From contig CAYLXK010000011.1 of the NCBI GenBank assembly GCA_964387685.1, forward strand, positions 1 to 64,000: a stretch of 64,000 bases of DNA, given 5' to 3'. A program made the position numbers and the translations under genes. This DNA comes from Bryobacter sp964387685 (GTDB lineage Bacteria; Acidobacteriota; Terriglobia; Bryobacterales; Bryobacteraceae). Position 1 is the stretch's first letter, and the number at the start of each line of letters is the position of its first letter. Below the pieces are notes generated by a model that ran no database searches, had not been told where the DNA came from, and saw only the letters and a program-made list of their open reading frames with translations. Shown piece after piece: positions 7,251 through 15,359 of this stretch.

Positions 7251-9710
7251 ATGCGTAAACCTGAAATTATGAGTCCGGCGGGGCACTGGCCGCAATTGCA
7301 TGCGGCGGTGGAAGCGGGCGCGGACGCGGTTTACTTCGGTTTGTCGCACTTTACGGCGCGGGCGAAGGTGGGATTTACGCTAGCCGAAGTGCCGGAGGCG
7401 ATGAAGGCGCTGCATCGGCGGGGCGTAAAGGGGTTCGTGACCTTTAACACGTTGGTCTTCGACCATGAGTTGCAGGCGGCGGCCGATACGCTAGCCGCCA
7501 TCGCGCGCGCCGGGGCCGATGCGGTGATCGTGCAGGACCTGGGCGTGCTGGCGCTGTGTCGGGAACTGGCGCCGGAGCTCGAGGTGCATGCCAGCACGCA
7601 GATGAGCGTGACGGGCGTGGAGGGAGTGAGGCTGGCGGAGCGGTTGGGGGCCAAGCGCGTGAATCTGGCGCGGGAACTATCGATGGACGAGATAAGGCAG
7701 ATCCGGGCGGCGACGGGGTGTGAGCTCGAGATCTTTGTGCACGGCGCATTATGTGTGGCGTATTCAGGGCAGTGCTTGAGTTCGGAGGCGTGGGGAGGGA
7801 GAAGCGCCAATCGTGGGCAGTGCGCGCAGGCATGCCGCTTGAGTTACCGAATGATTGTCGATGGCGCGGAGCACGAACTGGAAGATGAGCGCTATCTGCT
7901 GTCGCCGGGGGATTTGTATACGCTGGAGCGGATTCCAGAGTTGATTCCGCTGGGCATTGCGTCGCTCAAGATCGAGGGCCGTTATAAGGACGCCGAGTAT
8001 GTAGCATTGACGACGGCGGCCTACCGTAAGGCAGTGGATGAGGCCTGGGACGGACATTGGAGAGGTGTGACGCGCGAGGAGCGGCTGCGTTTGGAGCAGA
8101 TTTACTCGCGGGGCCTGGGCGATTACTTTCTGGCGGGAACGAATCACCAACGCGTGGTGCGCGGACGGGCGCCGCGGCATCGCGGGGTTTTGATGGGGCA
8201 AGTGGAGAAGGTGGGCGCGGCGAGCGTGACGGTGCAGCCGGGGGAATTGCACGCGGTGGCGCCGTTGAAGCTGGGCGACGGATTGGTGTTTGATGCGGCA
8301 GCCTGGAGGAGCCCCGATGAACCGGAGGAGGGCGGGCGCATTTACGGGATCAAGCCAGCGGGACGCGGACTGTTGGAACTGGAATTCGGCAATGGCGAGC
8401 TGGAATTTGAGCGCATCCGCAAGGGGGACCTGGTGTGGCGGAGCCACGATCCGGACATTGAGAAGCAGGCGCGAGTGTTCACGGAAGCGCAAGGGCCCGT
8501 GTACCGCCGGCCCGTGGACGTGCGAGTGACGGCGGTGGTGGGCGACGTGCTGCGCATGGATTGGGATGGGCTGCAGGTGGAGAGCGAGACGGAACTCGAG
8601 CGGGCCAAGAACCAGGGGCTAACGCGGGAGGCGCTGGAAGAGCAATTGTCGCGTTTGGGCAACACGCCTTACAGGCTGGGCAACTTGGAGACCGAGATTT
8701 CGGGGAACCCATTTGTGCCGGTATCGGTGTTGAACCAAATGCGGCGCGAGGCGGTAGAGCGACTGGAGGCCAGGGCCGTGGAGCCGAAGGCGATCGAGAT
8801 ACGGCCCGTCGCGTGGCCTAGCGCTGCCATCGATGCGGCGAAGGAACGCGGCCCGGCGAGGATGCATTTGCTAGTGCGGGACGCTAAGCAACTGGAGGCA
8901 GCCATCGGAGTGCGGCCTGAGAGCATTACGCTTGATTATCTGGACCTCTACGGCTTGAAGCCCAGCGTGGAGCGCGTGAGGGAGGAGGGGCTGACGGTCC
9001 GGGTGGCCACGCCACGGGTGATCAAGCCGGGAGAAGAACGGATCGTGAAATTTCTTTTGGCGCTAGACTGCGCCTTGCTGGTGCGGGCGGCGGGCTTGCT
9101 AGAGGCGCTGCACGGCAAGACGGCGCAGACGTTGACCGCCGACTTCAGCTTGAATGTGGCGAACGCCGTGACGGCGGGGATCGTGCTTGAGATGGGGGCG
9201 GCACGTCTGACGCCCGCGCACGACTTAAACGGGGAGCAGATTGCGCAATTGGCGGAGGCCATAGATGCGGCGCGGATAGAAGTAGTGGCCTATCAGCATT
9301 TGCCGGTGTTTCATACGGAGCATTGCGTATTCTGCCGTTTTCTTTCGGAAGGGACCAGCTACAAGGACTGCGGCCGGCCTTGTGAGCAACACACACTGGC
9401 GCTCGAAGACAGGGAGGGCCGGCGCCATCCGGTGATTGCCGATGTGGGTTGCCGGAACACGGTCTTCGGCGCGGAGGCGCAGGAAGGGAGCGCGTTCCTC
9501 GCGCGTTGGATGCGGGCGGGGATACGCAACTACCGGCTCGAGTTTGTGCATGAGGGAGGGGAGCAGGTGCGCGAGGTGGCGGCGATTTTCCGCGCTGCGC
9601 TGGATGAAAAGGCGAGCGACGCGGGCAAGCGATTGCGGCACTTGGGCGATACGACGCAGGGGAGCCTCTTCGTGGCCAAGGGCTATCGGGAGTTGCCCAT
9701 CCTGCAGTGA
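7251..9710 (+). CDS. Peptidase U32 family protein with DUF3656 (RlhA-like)
   Basis: An 819-residue U32 protein. The N-terminal barrel begins with SPAGHWPQLHAAVEAGADA, typical of the family, and contains the HGALCVAYSGQCLSS and ANRGQCAQACR cysteine motifs around residues 165-195 that bind an iron-sulfur cluster in relatives. A DUF3656-like middle region follows, and a C-terminal cysteine set (HCVFCRF, KDCGRPCEQH) near 690-715. E. coli RlhA, which hydroxylates C2501 of 23S rRNA, is about 650 residues, so this version is longer. The start codon is only 26 bases from the divergent sulfatase start. rRNA modification is the best guess; tRNA hydroxylation (TrhP type) is the alternative. The stop overlaps the GTG of the Nudix gene. 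Confidence 0.85.
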   Translation: MRKPEIMSPAGHWPQLHAAVEAGADAVYFGLSHFTARAKVGFTLAEVPEAMKALHRRGVKGFVTFNTLVFDHELQAAADTLAAIARAGADAVIVQDLGVLALCRELAPELEVHASTQMSVTGVEGVRLAERLGAKRVNLARELSMDEIRQIRAATGCELEIFVHGALCVAYSGQCLSSEAWGGRSANRGQCAQACRLSYRMIVDGAEHELEDERYLLSPGDLYTLERIPELIPLGIASLKIEGRYKDAEYVALTTAAYRKAVDEAWDGHWRGVTREERLRLEQIYSRGLGDYFLAGTNHQRVVRGRAPRHRGVLMGQVEKVGAASVTVQPGELHAVAPLKLGDGLVFDAAAWRSPDEPEEGGRIYGIKPAGRGLLELEFGNGELEFERIRKGDLVWRSHDPDIEKQARVFTEAQGPVYRRPVDVRVTAVVGDVLRMDWDGLQVESETELERAKNQGLTREALEEQLSRLGNTPYRLGNLETEISGNPFVPVSVLNQMRREAVERLEARAVEPKAIEIRPVAWPSAAIDAAKERGPARMHLLVRDAKQLEAAIGVRPESITLDYLDLYGLKPSVERVREEGLTVRVATPRVIKPGEERIVKFLLALDCALLVRAAGLLEALHGKTAQTLTADFSLNVANAVTAGIVLEMGAARLTPAHDLNGEQIAQLAEAIDAARIEVVAYQHLPVFHTEHCVFCRFLSEGTSYKDCGRPCEQHTLALEDREGRRHPVIADVGCRNTVFGAEAQEGSAFLARWMRAGIRNYRLEFVHEGGEQVREVAAIFRAALDEKASDAGKRLRHLGDTTQGSLFVAKGYRELPILQ

Positions 9711-10066
9711 TCGAGAAGGCGGCGCTGTTGGTGGTGGAAGACGGGGCGTTGTTGCTGTGCCGGAAGCGCGGGAGCGATTGGTGGATCCTGCCGGGAGGGA
9801 AGCGGGAGGCGGGAGAGACGTGGGAGGAGTGTCTGCGGCGGGAGATTCACGAAGAGCTAGGTTGTGGCTGCGAAGTGGAGTATTTGGGGCGGGTAGAGGA
9901 TGAGGCGGCCGAAGGTGGGAGGATTCACCTAGAGGTCTACCGCGGACGGCTGGGCGGGGAGGCCCAGCCGTCCGGGGAGATCGAGGCGTTATGGTGGTGG
10001 CGCCCCGGCATGGAGCGGAGCCGTTTGGCTCCGAGCCTGCGCGAGCGCGTGGATGGCTGGATCTAG
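9707..10066 (+). CDS. Nudix hydrolase
   Basis: A 119-residue Nudix protein with a complete Nudix box: Gly31, then Glu37, Arg45-Glu46-Ile47, Glu49-Glu50 and Gly52, matching the GX5EX7REUXEEXGU pattern that binds the divalent metal. It would cleave a nucleoside diphosphate linked to another group, perhaps to clean the nucleotide pool; the specificity is unknown. It starts at a GTG that overlaps the TGA of the U32 gene (GTGA), so translational coupling is expected. Its TAG stop lies in a CTAG shared with the stop of the convergent TonB-dependent receptor gene. Confidence 0.9.
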   Translation: MIEKAALLVVEDGALLLCRKRGSDWWILPGGKREAGETWEECLRREIHEELGCGCEVEYLGRVEDEAAEGGRIHLEVYRGRLGGEAQPSGEIEALWWWRPGMERSRLAPSLRERVDGWI

Positions 10067-12939
10067 AAGGACCAGCGGGCGGCGAGCTGGAACTGCCGCT
10101 GATTTTCCGCGGCCGTGGTGGACCGGAAGTTGGCGTTGGGCGTGGTGCCCAAGCCCCAAACGCGATTGACGTTGGTGACGTTGACGGTGTTGGCGACGTT
10201 GAAGACCTCGGCGATGATTTCCATGCGGTGGCGCTCAAAGAAGCGGAAATTGCGGGTGAGGCGGAAGTCGACCGTGGTGTAGTCGGGTAGCTTGAAGGAG
10301 TTGTAAGGGATCCCGATGGGGCGGTCGTTGAGAACGGTGTCGCCGTTGTCGTCGCGGCCGGTGGTGGCGTTGTGGGAGAAGCCGGACTGCGCGATGGCGC
10401 GGGCGGAGATCATCCAGCCATTGACTAGCGCGCGGGTACCCGCGTTCAGGCCCTTAAGAGAGGGCTCCCAGGTACCCGTAAGCAGGAAGCGATTGCGCAT
10501 GTCGAAATCGCCGGGACCGCCATCGTAGGTCAGGGTGCGGGGGTCGGTGGGGCTGGTGAAGATGCCGAAGCCGGTGAAATCGTCGGCGAAGAAGAAGCCG
10601 TAGGATTTCGAGAACTGGTAGGAGGCCTGCAAGGAGAGGCCCTTGGCGTAGCGCTTGTTGAGCACGAAGAGGAGGCTGTCGTAGTTGGACTCGGCGATGG
10701 ACTCCGAGATGAAGATGTTGCCGAAGCGGGGATCGGGGCGATTGGTGGTGGACCACTGGGGGCGGCCATCGGGTAGAGTCACGCCGGTGGCGCGCAGATT
10801 CGAGTTGAGGCTCACGGGGAGATTGCGTCCCTTGGTGCCGTTGTAGGTTACAGCAACGCCCCAGTTGGGGAGGATTTCGCGTTCGATGGTGGCGAAGTAG
10901 TTGTAGGTGGTCACGTCGTCGAATTCGTTGGCAAGGGCGCGGACGTCGGTGACGGGACGGCGGGCGCCGCTAAGGGGGCTCACCTTGCCGCGGGTGAAAA
11001 CGGGTGCGCCGGGATCGGTGGGAACGACGTTGAGGTTGAAAACTTCGACGCCGTTGCCGCGGAAGAAGTTGTTCCAGGTTTGGGCCACCGTCGTGTTGAA
11101 ATACACGCCGCCGCCCACGCGGAGGACCGTTTTACCATCGCCGGTGAGATCCCAGGCGAGACCGGCGCGGGGCGCCCAGTTGTTGGTGTCTTGGGGGATG
11201 TTGGCCGTCGCAGGGACGTCGGGATTGGGGATGGCTTCGGGACGCGTGAAGAGTTCGTAGCGCAAACCGAGGTTGAGCTTCACATTCGGCGTGACGCGGA
11301 TGTCGTCCTGGAAGAAGTAGCCCTGGTTGATTACGGTGGCGTCGTAAAATTCGCGTCCGATGGATTGCGTGAAGCGGGTATAGGAGTAGGGGAGGTTGGT
11401 AACGGGATCGATGGCGCGTCGCTCGGTGTTCAAGAATTGGTCGAGAGGCGAGACGGCTGCACGTACGCCCGTAACGGCGGGAAGGCCACCGAAGACAAAA
11501 GAGCCGTTGATGTTGGTGAGGCGCTCCTTGAAGTTGACGGGCAGGATATCGACGCCGCCCTTGAAGGTATGGCGGCCGCGGATGAGCGTGGTGTTGTTGA
11601 TGATCTGGAAGCCTCGCTCGTTGGTGGTGCGGTTGCCGTTGGAGTTGCCGTTGAAGCTGGCGATGCCCTGGACGTTGATATTGGGGGCGTCGGGATTGAG
11701 CACGCCATTGGAGATCGGACGGTTGGCGAAGAGGAAGCGGAATTCGTTCAGAAGCGTAGGGGTGAAGCTAGACACAAGCTGTCCCGTGGCGGCCCAGGGA
11801 TCTTCGTCGAAGCGCGATTGCGTTTCCGACGTGATGAGGCCGCTGCCAAGGGGGGACTCGCGATCGAAGTAGTAGTTGTGGCGGAGGCTGAGGCGGTGCT
11901 TTTGCGTGATGAGCCAGTCCATCTTGTAGGTGGTAGTATGGGCGCGGAAACCGGAGGTGCTGACGCCGATGCTGCTGGGCGGAATGCCCAGGAGAGTGGC
12001 GTTGCTCGGGTTCACGGTGAGGACCTGGGGGAGATCCTGGAACCAACGCTCATAGGTGCCGAAGTAGAAGAGCTTGTCCTTTTGGAAGGCGCCGGCGATG
12101 GTGCCGCCGAAGTTGTAGCGGGCGAAGTCGGGGGCGGCTTGGTCGTCGCGGAGCAATTGTGGCTTGGCGCTCAAGACCTTGTGACGGGCAAAAAGAAAGC
12201 CTGAGCCGTGAAGGTCATTGGAACCGGAGCGGGTGAAGGCATTTTGCAAGCCGCCGCCAACGCGGCCGAATTCCGCTGAGAAATTGGTGACGGTTTGAAA
12301 TTCCTGGATGGCTTCCTGGCTGATGACGAGGTTGCGCGCGCCGCCTTGCAGCTGGTTGGTGACGCCATCGACATTAATCTGGCGCAAGCCCAGGCCTCCA
12401 TATACGGTGGTGGCGGTACCGGTGCCGGAGCCGCCCGTGGAGAGAGGCCGCGCGAGCACGCCGGGCTGCAGGGTATAGAAGTCCTGGATGGAACGGCCGA
12501 TGGTGGGCACGTTACGAACGATGACCTCTTCCTGCGTGTTGGAGACCACGGTGCGCCCGGCTTCGACGACGGGCACGGCGGCGGTGACTTGAACTTCGGT
12601 GGCCACAGTGGCCGGGGCCATGGTGAAAGGAACGGTCAAGACCTGGCCAGCGCGGATTTCCACTTCGGGACGGGTGACGGTTTCAAAGCCGGAGAGGCTG
12701 GCGGTGATGGAGTACTTGCCAGGGGGCAGCAAAGGAATGGAATAGGTACCTTGGTCGGTCGCGGTGACCTCACGCTCGAGGCCGGTGGACAAATTTCTCG
12801 CGCGCAGCTTGGCTTGGCCCAGGTAGCTGCCGTCGCTGGCGCGTAGAGTACCTTCGATGTTGCCGTCGATGGCTTGGCCTTGGCCAAACAAGGCGAGGGA
12901 CGTGGCCAGAGCCAAAAGAAGAAAACGAATATAACGCAT
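10063..12939 (-). CDS. Oar-like TonB-dependent receptor with carboxypeptidase-regulatory domain
   Basis: A 958-residue outer-membrane protein. A signal peptide ends near residue 23. A carboxypeptidase regulatory-like beta-sandwich occupies about 26-110, followed by a TonB plug domain (about 115-230) and a beta-barrel running to a terminal Phe in the ARWSF ending. This architecture, related to myxobacterial Oar, is greatly expanded in Acidobacteria and usually imports polymers such as glycans or peptides. No SusD homologue is next to it. The ATG at 12937-12939 has no obvious Shine-Dalgarno sequence. The gene faces the Nudix gene and shares its stop tetranucleotide. Ligand unknown. Confidence 0.93.
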   Translation of the reverse strand: MRYIRFLLLALATSLALFGQGQAIDGNIEGTLRASDGSYLGQAKLRARNLSTGLEREVTATDQGTYSIPLLPPGKYSITASLSGFETVTRPEVEIRAGQVLTVPFTMAPATVATEVQVTAAVPVVEAGRTVVSNTQEEVIVRNVPTIGRSIQDFYTLQPGVLARPLSTGGSGTGTATTVYGGLGLRQINVDGVTNQLQGGARNLVISQEAIQEFQTVTNFSAEFGRVGGGLQNAFTRSGSNDLHGSGFLFARHKVLSAKPQLLRDDQAAPDFARYNFGGTIAGAFQKDKLFYFGTYERWFQDLPQVLTVNPSNATLLGIPPSSIGVSTSGFRAHTTTYKMDWLITQKHRLSLRHNYYFDRESPLGSGLITSETQSRFDEDPWAATGQLVSSFTPTLLNEFRFLFANRPISNGVLNPDAPNINVQGIASFNGNSNGNRTTNERGFQIINNTTLIRGRHTFKGGVDILPVNFKERLTNINGSFVFGGLPAVTGVRAAVSPLDQFLNTERRAIDPVTNLPYSYTRFTQSIGREFYDATVINQGYFFQDDIRVTPNVKLNLGLRYELFTRPEAIPNPDVPATANIPQDTNNWAPRAGLAWDLTGDGKTVLRVGGGVYFNTTVAQTWNNFFRGNGVEVFNLNVVPTDPGAPVFTRGKVSPLSGARRPVTDVRALANEFDDVTTYNYFATIEREILPNWGVAVTYNGTKGRNLPVSLNSNLRATGVTLPDGRPQWSTTNRPDPRFGNIFISESIAESNYDSLLFVLNKRYAKGLSLQASYQFSKSYGFFFADDFTGFGIFTSPTDPRTLTYDGGPGDFDMRNRFLLTGTWEPSLKGLNAGTRALVNGWMISARAIAQSGFSHNATTGRDDNGDTVLNDRPIGIPYNSFKLPDYTTVDFRLTRNFRFFERHRMEIIAEVFNVANTVNVTNVNRVWGLGTTPNANFRSTTAAENQRQFQLAARWSF

Positions 12940-13372
12940 AGATAATGAATGCGTTCAGGAGGTCGATTTATTGTTTATGTTGCTTCAATTTTCCATGAAG
13001 TTCCGATGTCAAGTTCGAAGTAGAGAGAAGCTTTGGGGTGCGGAAGGTGAATTGCATCCATATTCGGACCGGGCGAACGTTTCCACACTGCGCGAGGACT
13101 ACGGGTGAGCCTGTAAGCGAAAAGAGGTTAAGGCATTTTCCACGAAGATCGGTTCAAGTTACTTAGGCGTGCGCCGATATGCGACCTGTGAGGTATGGAA
13201 CCGTAACGGGCCACAGGCGACTATCGATGGTGGAGGTAGTGGGGCTGGGGGCATTCCAAGAAGGCAATAGGCGAATCGACCAGGCATGGCCGTGGGCGAG
13301 CGCCCCTAGGATTTTGGATCCCCTGGGTAGTCTTGGAGGGCGTCCGGTTGGGCGGGTGGTGGAGCGAATCGC
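12940..13372. other. Intergenic region between receptor and signalling block
   Basis: The longest stretch without a recognised gene (433 bases). It must hold the promoters of the divergent receptor (-) and the signalling block (+). On the minus strand a perfect TTGACA lies about 70 bases before the receptor start, but I cannot find a convincing -10 at the right distance. On the plus strand an AGGAGG at about 12957-12962 precedes a 43-codon ORF beginning at 12981, but the spacing is too long and I do not call it. No repeat, tRNA or stable hairpin is evident. Confidence 0.6.
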
Positions 13373-14521
13373 TTGACGGCTCCCACCATACTGATCGTCG
13401 ACGATACTGCGGTGAACCTGCGAATGCTGGACGGCATTTTGCGGGCGGAAGGCTTTCAAACCGTGGAGGCAGCGGACGGCTCGACCGCCCGCAGCCTGGC
13501 CTCCAGGACGCAAATTGACTTGATCTTGCTGGATGTCTTGATGCCGGGGGAAAACGGCTTTGAAACCTGTGCCCAGCTGAAATCGGATCCACGTACGGCG
13601 GATATACCCGTTATATTTTTGTCTGCTCTGGATGATGTAGAGAACAAGGTGGCCGGTTTAAAAGCGGGTGGGGTCGACTACATTTCTAAACCAGTGCACA
13701 CGGCCGAAGTTATGGCTCGAGTTCGGGTCCATCTGCGGATCCGGGAGACGAACCGGGCATTGGTGCGAGAACAGCGGGCCCGACTGGAGAGTCTGCGAGA
13801 GGCCCAGCAAGCGATTTTGGTGAAGCCGGGGGAGATGCCAGAGGCCAATTTCGGCGTTTATTACCAGCCGCTGGAGGAGGCGGGGGGCGACTTTTATGAC
13901 GTCGTTTCGGTCGGGACCCATACCTACGGTTACTTTGTCGCCGACGTCAGCGGTCATGGCAGTAGCGCGGCCTTTCTGACCTCGGCCATCAAGGCGCTAC
14001 TGGGCCATTATGCGAGCCCGCTCTATTCTCCAGAAGACACCATGCGGGGCGTGGACCGGGTGATGCGGCAGATGCTGGGCGAAGAACAATATCTGACTGC
14101 CTGCTACGCGCAGTTCAACCAGCGGACCCGGCAGCTGGTAGTGGTGAGCGCCGGGCATCCCCCTTTGCTTGCGGTGCGACAGAACCCAAGCGAGGCGGCC
14201 CGGGTGCAAGTGGAGAGGGTGGAAATGAACAGCGACCCCCTGGGCACGTTTAACACGCTGGTGTTGCAGCGCCGCGACTTGCGTCTGGCGCCGGGAGACC
14301 GTTTTTTTCTTTACAGCGACGGGATCATAGAGGACGAGGCCGGGGGGGGAAGGAAGGCGGGAATCGCCCGATTGATCGAGGCGATTCAATTGCACTGCCA
14401 GGCGCCGATCGGAACCGCAGTGGAGGCAATCGTCGAGCGAGTGCGCGCGGGATTGCCGGCGGCGCAAGACGATTTGCTGCTGCTGGGCGTGGAAGCGCAG
14501 ATGGGATTGGGCGCACCATGA
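13373..14521 (+). CDS. Response regulator with PP2C-type (RsbU-like) phosphatase output
   Basis: A 382-residue protein with an N-terminal receiver (about 4-120; phosphoacceptor Asp54 in LLDVLMPG, acidic pair Asp10-Asp11, conserved Lys in ISKPV) and a C-terminal PPM/SpoIIE-type serine phosphatase (about 165-380). The phosphatase metal ligands are visible in GGDFYD, DVSGHG, LYSDGI and QDDLLLL. It is expected to dephosphorylate the STAS protein encoded two genes downstream when its receiver is phosphorylated, presumably by the CheA of this block. The start is TTG at 13373, with GGAG 8 bases upstream. The stop overlaps the next start (ATGA). P. aeruginosa HsbR has a comparable receiver-PP2C layout with an added HATPase. 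Confidence 0.9.
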   Translation: MTAPTILIVDDTAVNLRMLDGILRAEGFQTVEAADGSTARSLASRTQIDLILLDVLMPGENGFETCAQLKSDPRTADIPVIFLSALDDVENKVAGLKAGGVDYISKPVHTAEVMARVRVHLRIRETNRALVREQRARLESLREAQQAILVKPGEMPEANFGVYYQPLEEAGGDFYDVVSVGTHTYGYFVADVSGHGSSAAFLTSAIKALLGHYASPLYSPEDTMRGVDRVMRQMLGEEQYLTACYAQFNQRTRQLVVVSAGHPPLLAVRQNPSEAARVQVERVEMNSDPLGTFNTLVLQRRDLRLAPGDRFFLYSDGIIEDEAGGGRKAGIARLIEAIQLHCQAPIGTAVEAIVERVRAGLPAAQDDLLLLGVEAQMGLGAP

Positions 14522-15054
14522 CGCTTGAGACGAAGCCACTCCGGAAACTGATGGATTTGCGGAGAAAGATTCCGTGCTCGGCGGCAGGAGCGGAAGCATT
14601 CTGCCGGGAATTTCGCCCTTGGCACCAGGAGGCATGTGGGGGGAGAGACGCCTACGCCTCAGAACTTCTGCTGCGGGAAGCCCTGGCCAATTCCGTACGG
14701 CACAGCGGCTGGGACCGGCGAGAGATTGCCTGTGTCTTGCGGGGGAACGACAGGAGGTTGCTGATTGCGGTGCGCGATGGAGGCCCAGGATTCGACTGGC
14801 GCACGCAGTTGGCCATTTGCTGCGGAACCGGGCTCAACACTAGCGGTCGGGGATTGCCAATTTATCTTCGCTACGCGCAGCAGCTCCGCTTCAATGGGAG
14901 TGGCAATGGAGTAACCCTTTTGCGGCGATTTGCGGTGAGGGCGCAGGAAGGATTTCCTCCCCAAGCGGCTGCTGGGCAGGAGACGGCTCGGGGAGGGGCA
15001 AGACGGGAGACCGGAAGGACGGCGAAGGCAAAGGAGAAAGAGCGGGCTAAATGA
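14518..15054 (+). CDS. RsbW-like anti-sigma factor / serine kinase (HATPase_c)
   Basis: A 178-residue GHKL ATPase of the RsbW/SpoIIAB type. The N box is seen in LLREALANSVRH (about 57-68), G1 in VRDGGPGFDW and G2 in SGRGLPIYL. Such proteins phosphorylate a partner STAS domain on Ser and, when free, sequester a sigma factor or another target. About 40 residues after the ATPase domain form a basic, low-complexity tail ending in repeated Lys/Glu that is not part of the usual fold and could bind another protein or nucleic acid. Both ends overlap neighbours by ATGA, giving tight coupling with the phosphatase and the STAS gene. Confidence 0.88.
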   Translation: MTLETKPLRKLMDLRRKIPCSAAGAEAFCREFRPWHQEACGGRDAYASELLLREALANSVRHSGWDRREIACVLRGNDRRLLIAVRDGGPGFDWRTQLAICCGTGLNTSGRGLPIYLRYAQQLRFNGSGNGVTLLRRFAVRAQEGFPPQAAAGQETARGGARRETGRTAKAKEKERAK

Positions 15055-15350
15055 GCATCGAAACGAAAAGACTAGGTACGCTGCGCCCGCAGGGCGACAT
15101 CGTTGCGGCGGCGATCCCGGAATTGCGGAATCGTTTGCGGGCGATGGTGAGCGACGGAGTGAGGGAACTGTCGTTGGATTTCGGGGAAGTGCGGATGGTG
15201 GACTCAGCTGGCATTGGCCTGATCGTCGCCTCGCACAATTCATTGAGCAAGTTGGGCGGCAAGGTGATGGTCATCAACGCCTCGGCCGACATTGTGGAAT
15301 TACTGATGACGATGCGAATTCATCAACACATTGCGGTCGAAGGCCGATAA
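15051..15350 (+). CDS. STAS domain anti-sigma factor antagonist
   Basis: A 99-residue single STAS domain. The phosphorylatable serine is predicted at Ser52 in the MVDSAGIGL motif, equal to the site used in SpoIIAA and RsbV. It should be phosphorylated by the HATPase protein encoded just upstream and dephosphorylated by the receiver-PP2C protein, so the three genes form a complete partner-switching set. The start overlaps the preceding stop (ATGA). Nine bases separate it from cheA. No sigma factor gene occurs nearby, so the final target is not known from this window. Confidence 0.92.
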   Translation: MSIETKRLGTLRPQGDIVAAAIPELRNRLRAMVSDGVRELSLDFGEVRMVDSAGIGLIVASHNSLSKLGGKVMVINASADIVELLMTMRIHQHIAVEGR

Positions 15351-15359
15351 GGAACGCGC

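Noticed and set aside
11080..12204. A 374-codon open frame opposite the TonB receptor
   Set aside because: Gly/Glu/Asp/Val-rich shadow of the receptor coding sequence without family features.
12990..13020. TTGACA on the minus strand upstream of the TonB receptor as a promoter
   Set aside because: No acceptable -10 hexamer at 16-18 bases, so one matching hexamer is not enough.
12981..13112. A 43-codon ORF after an AGGAGG in the receptor/signalling spacer
   Set aside because: The Shine-Dalgarno to ATG spacing is too long, the composition is not informative, and no neighbour supports it.
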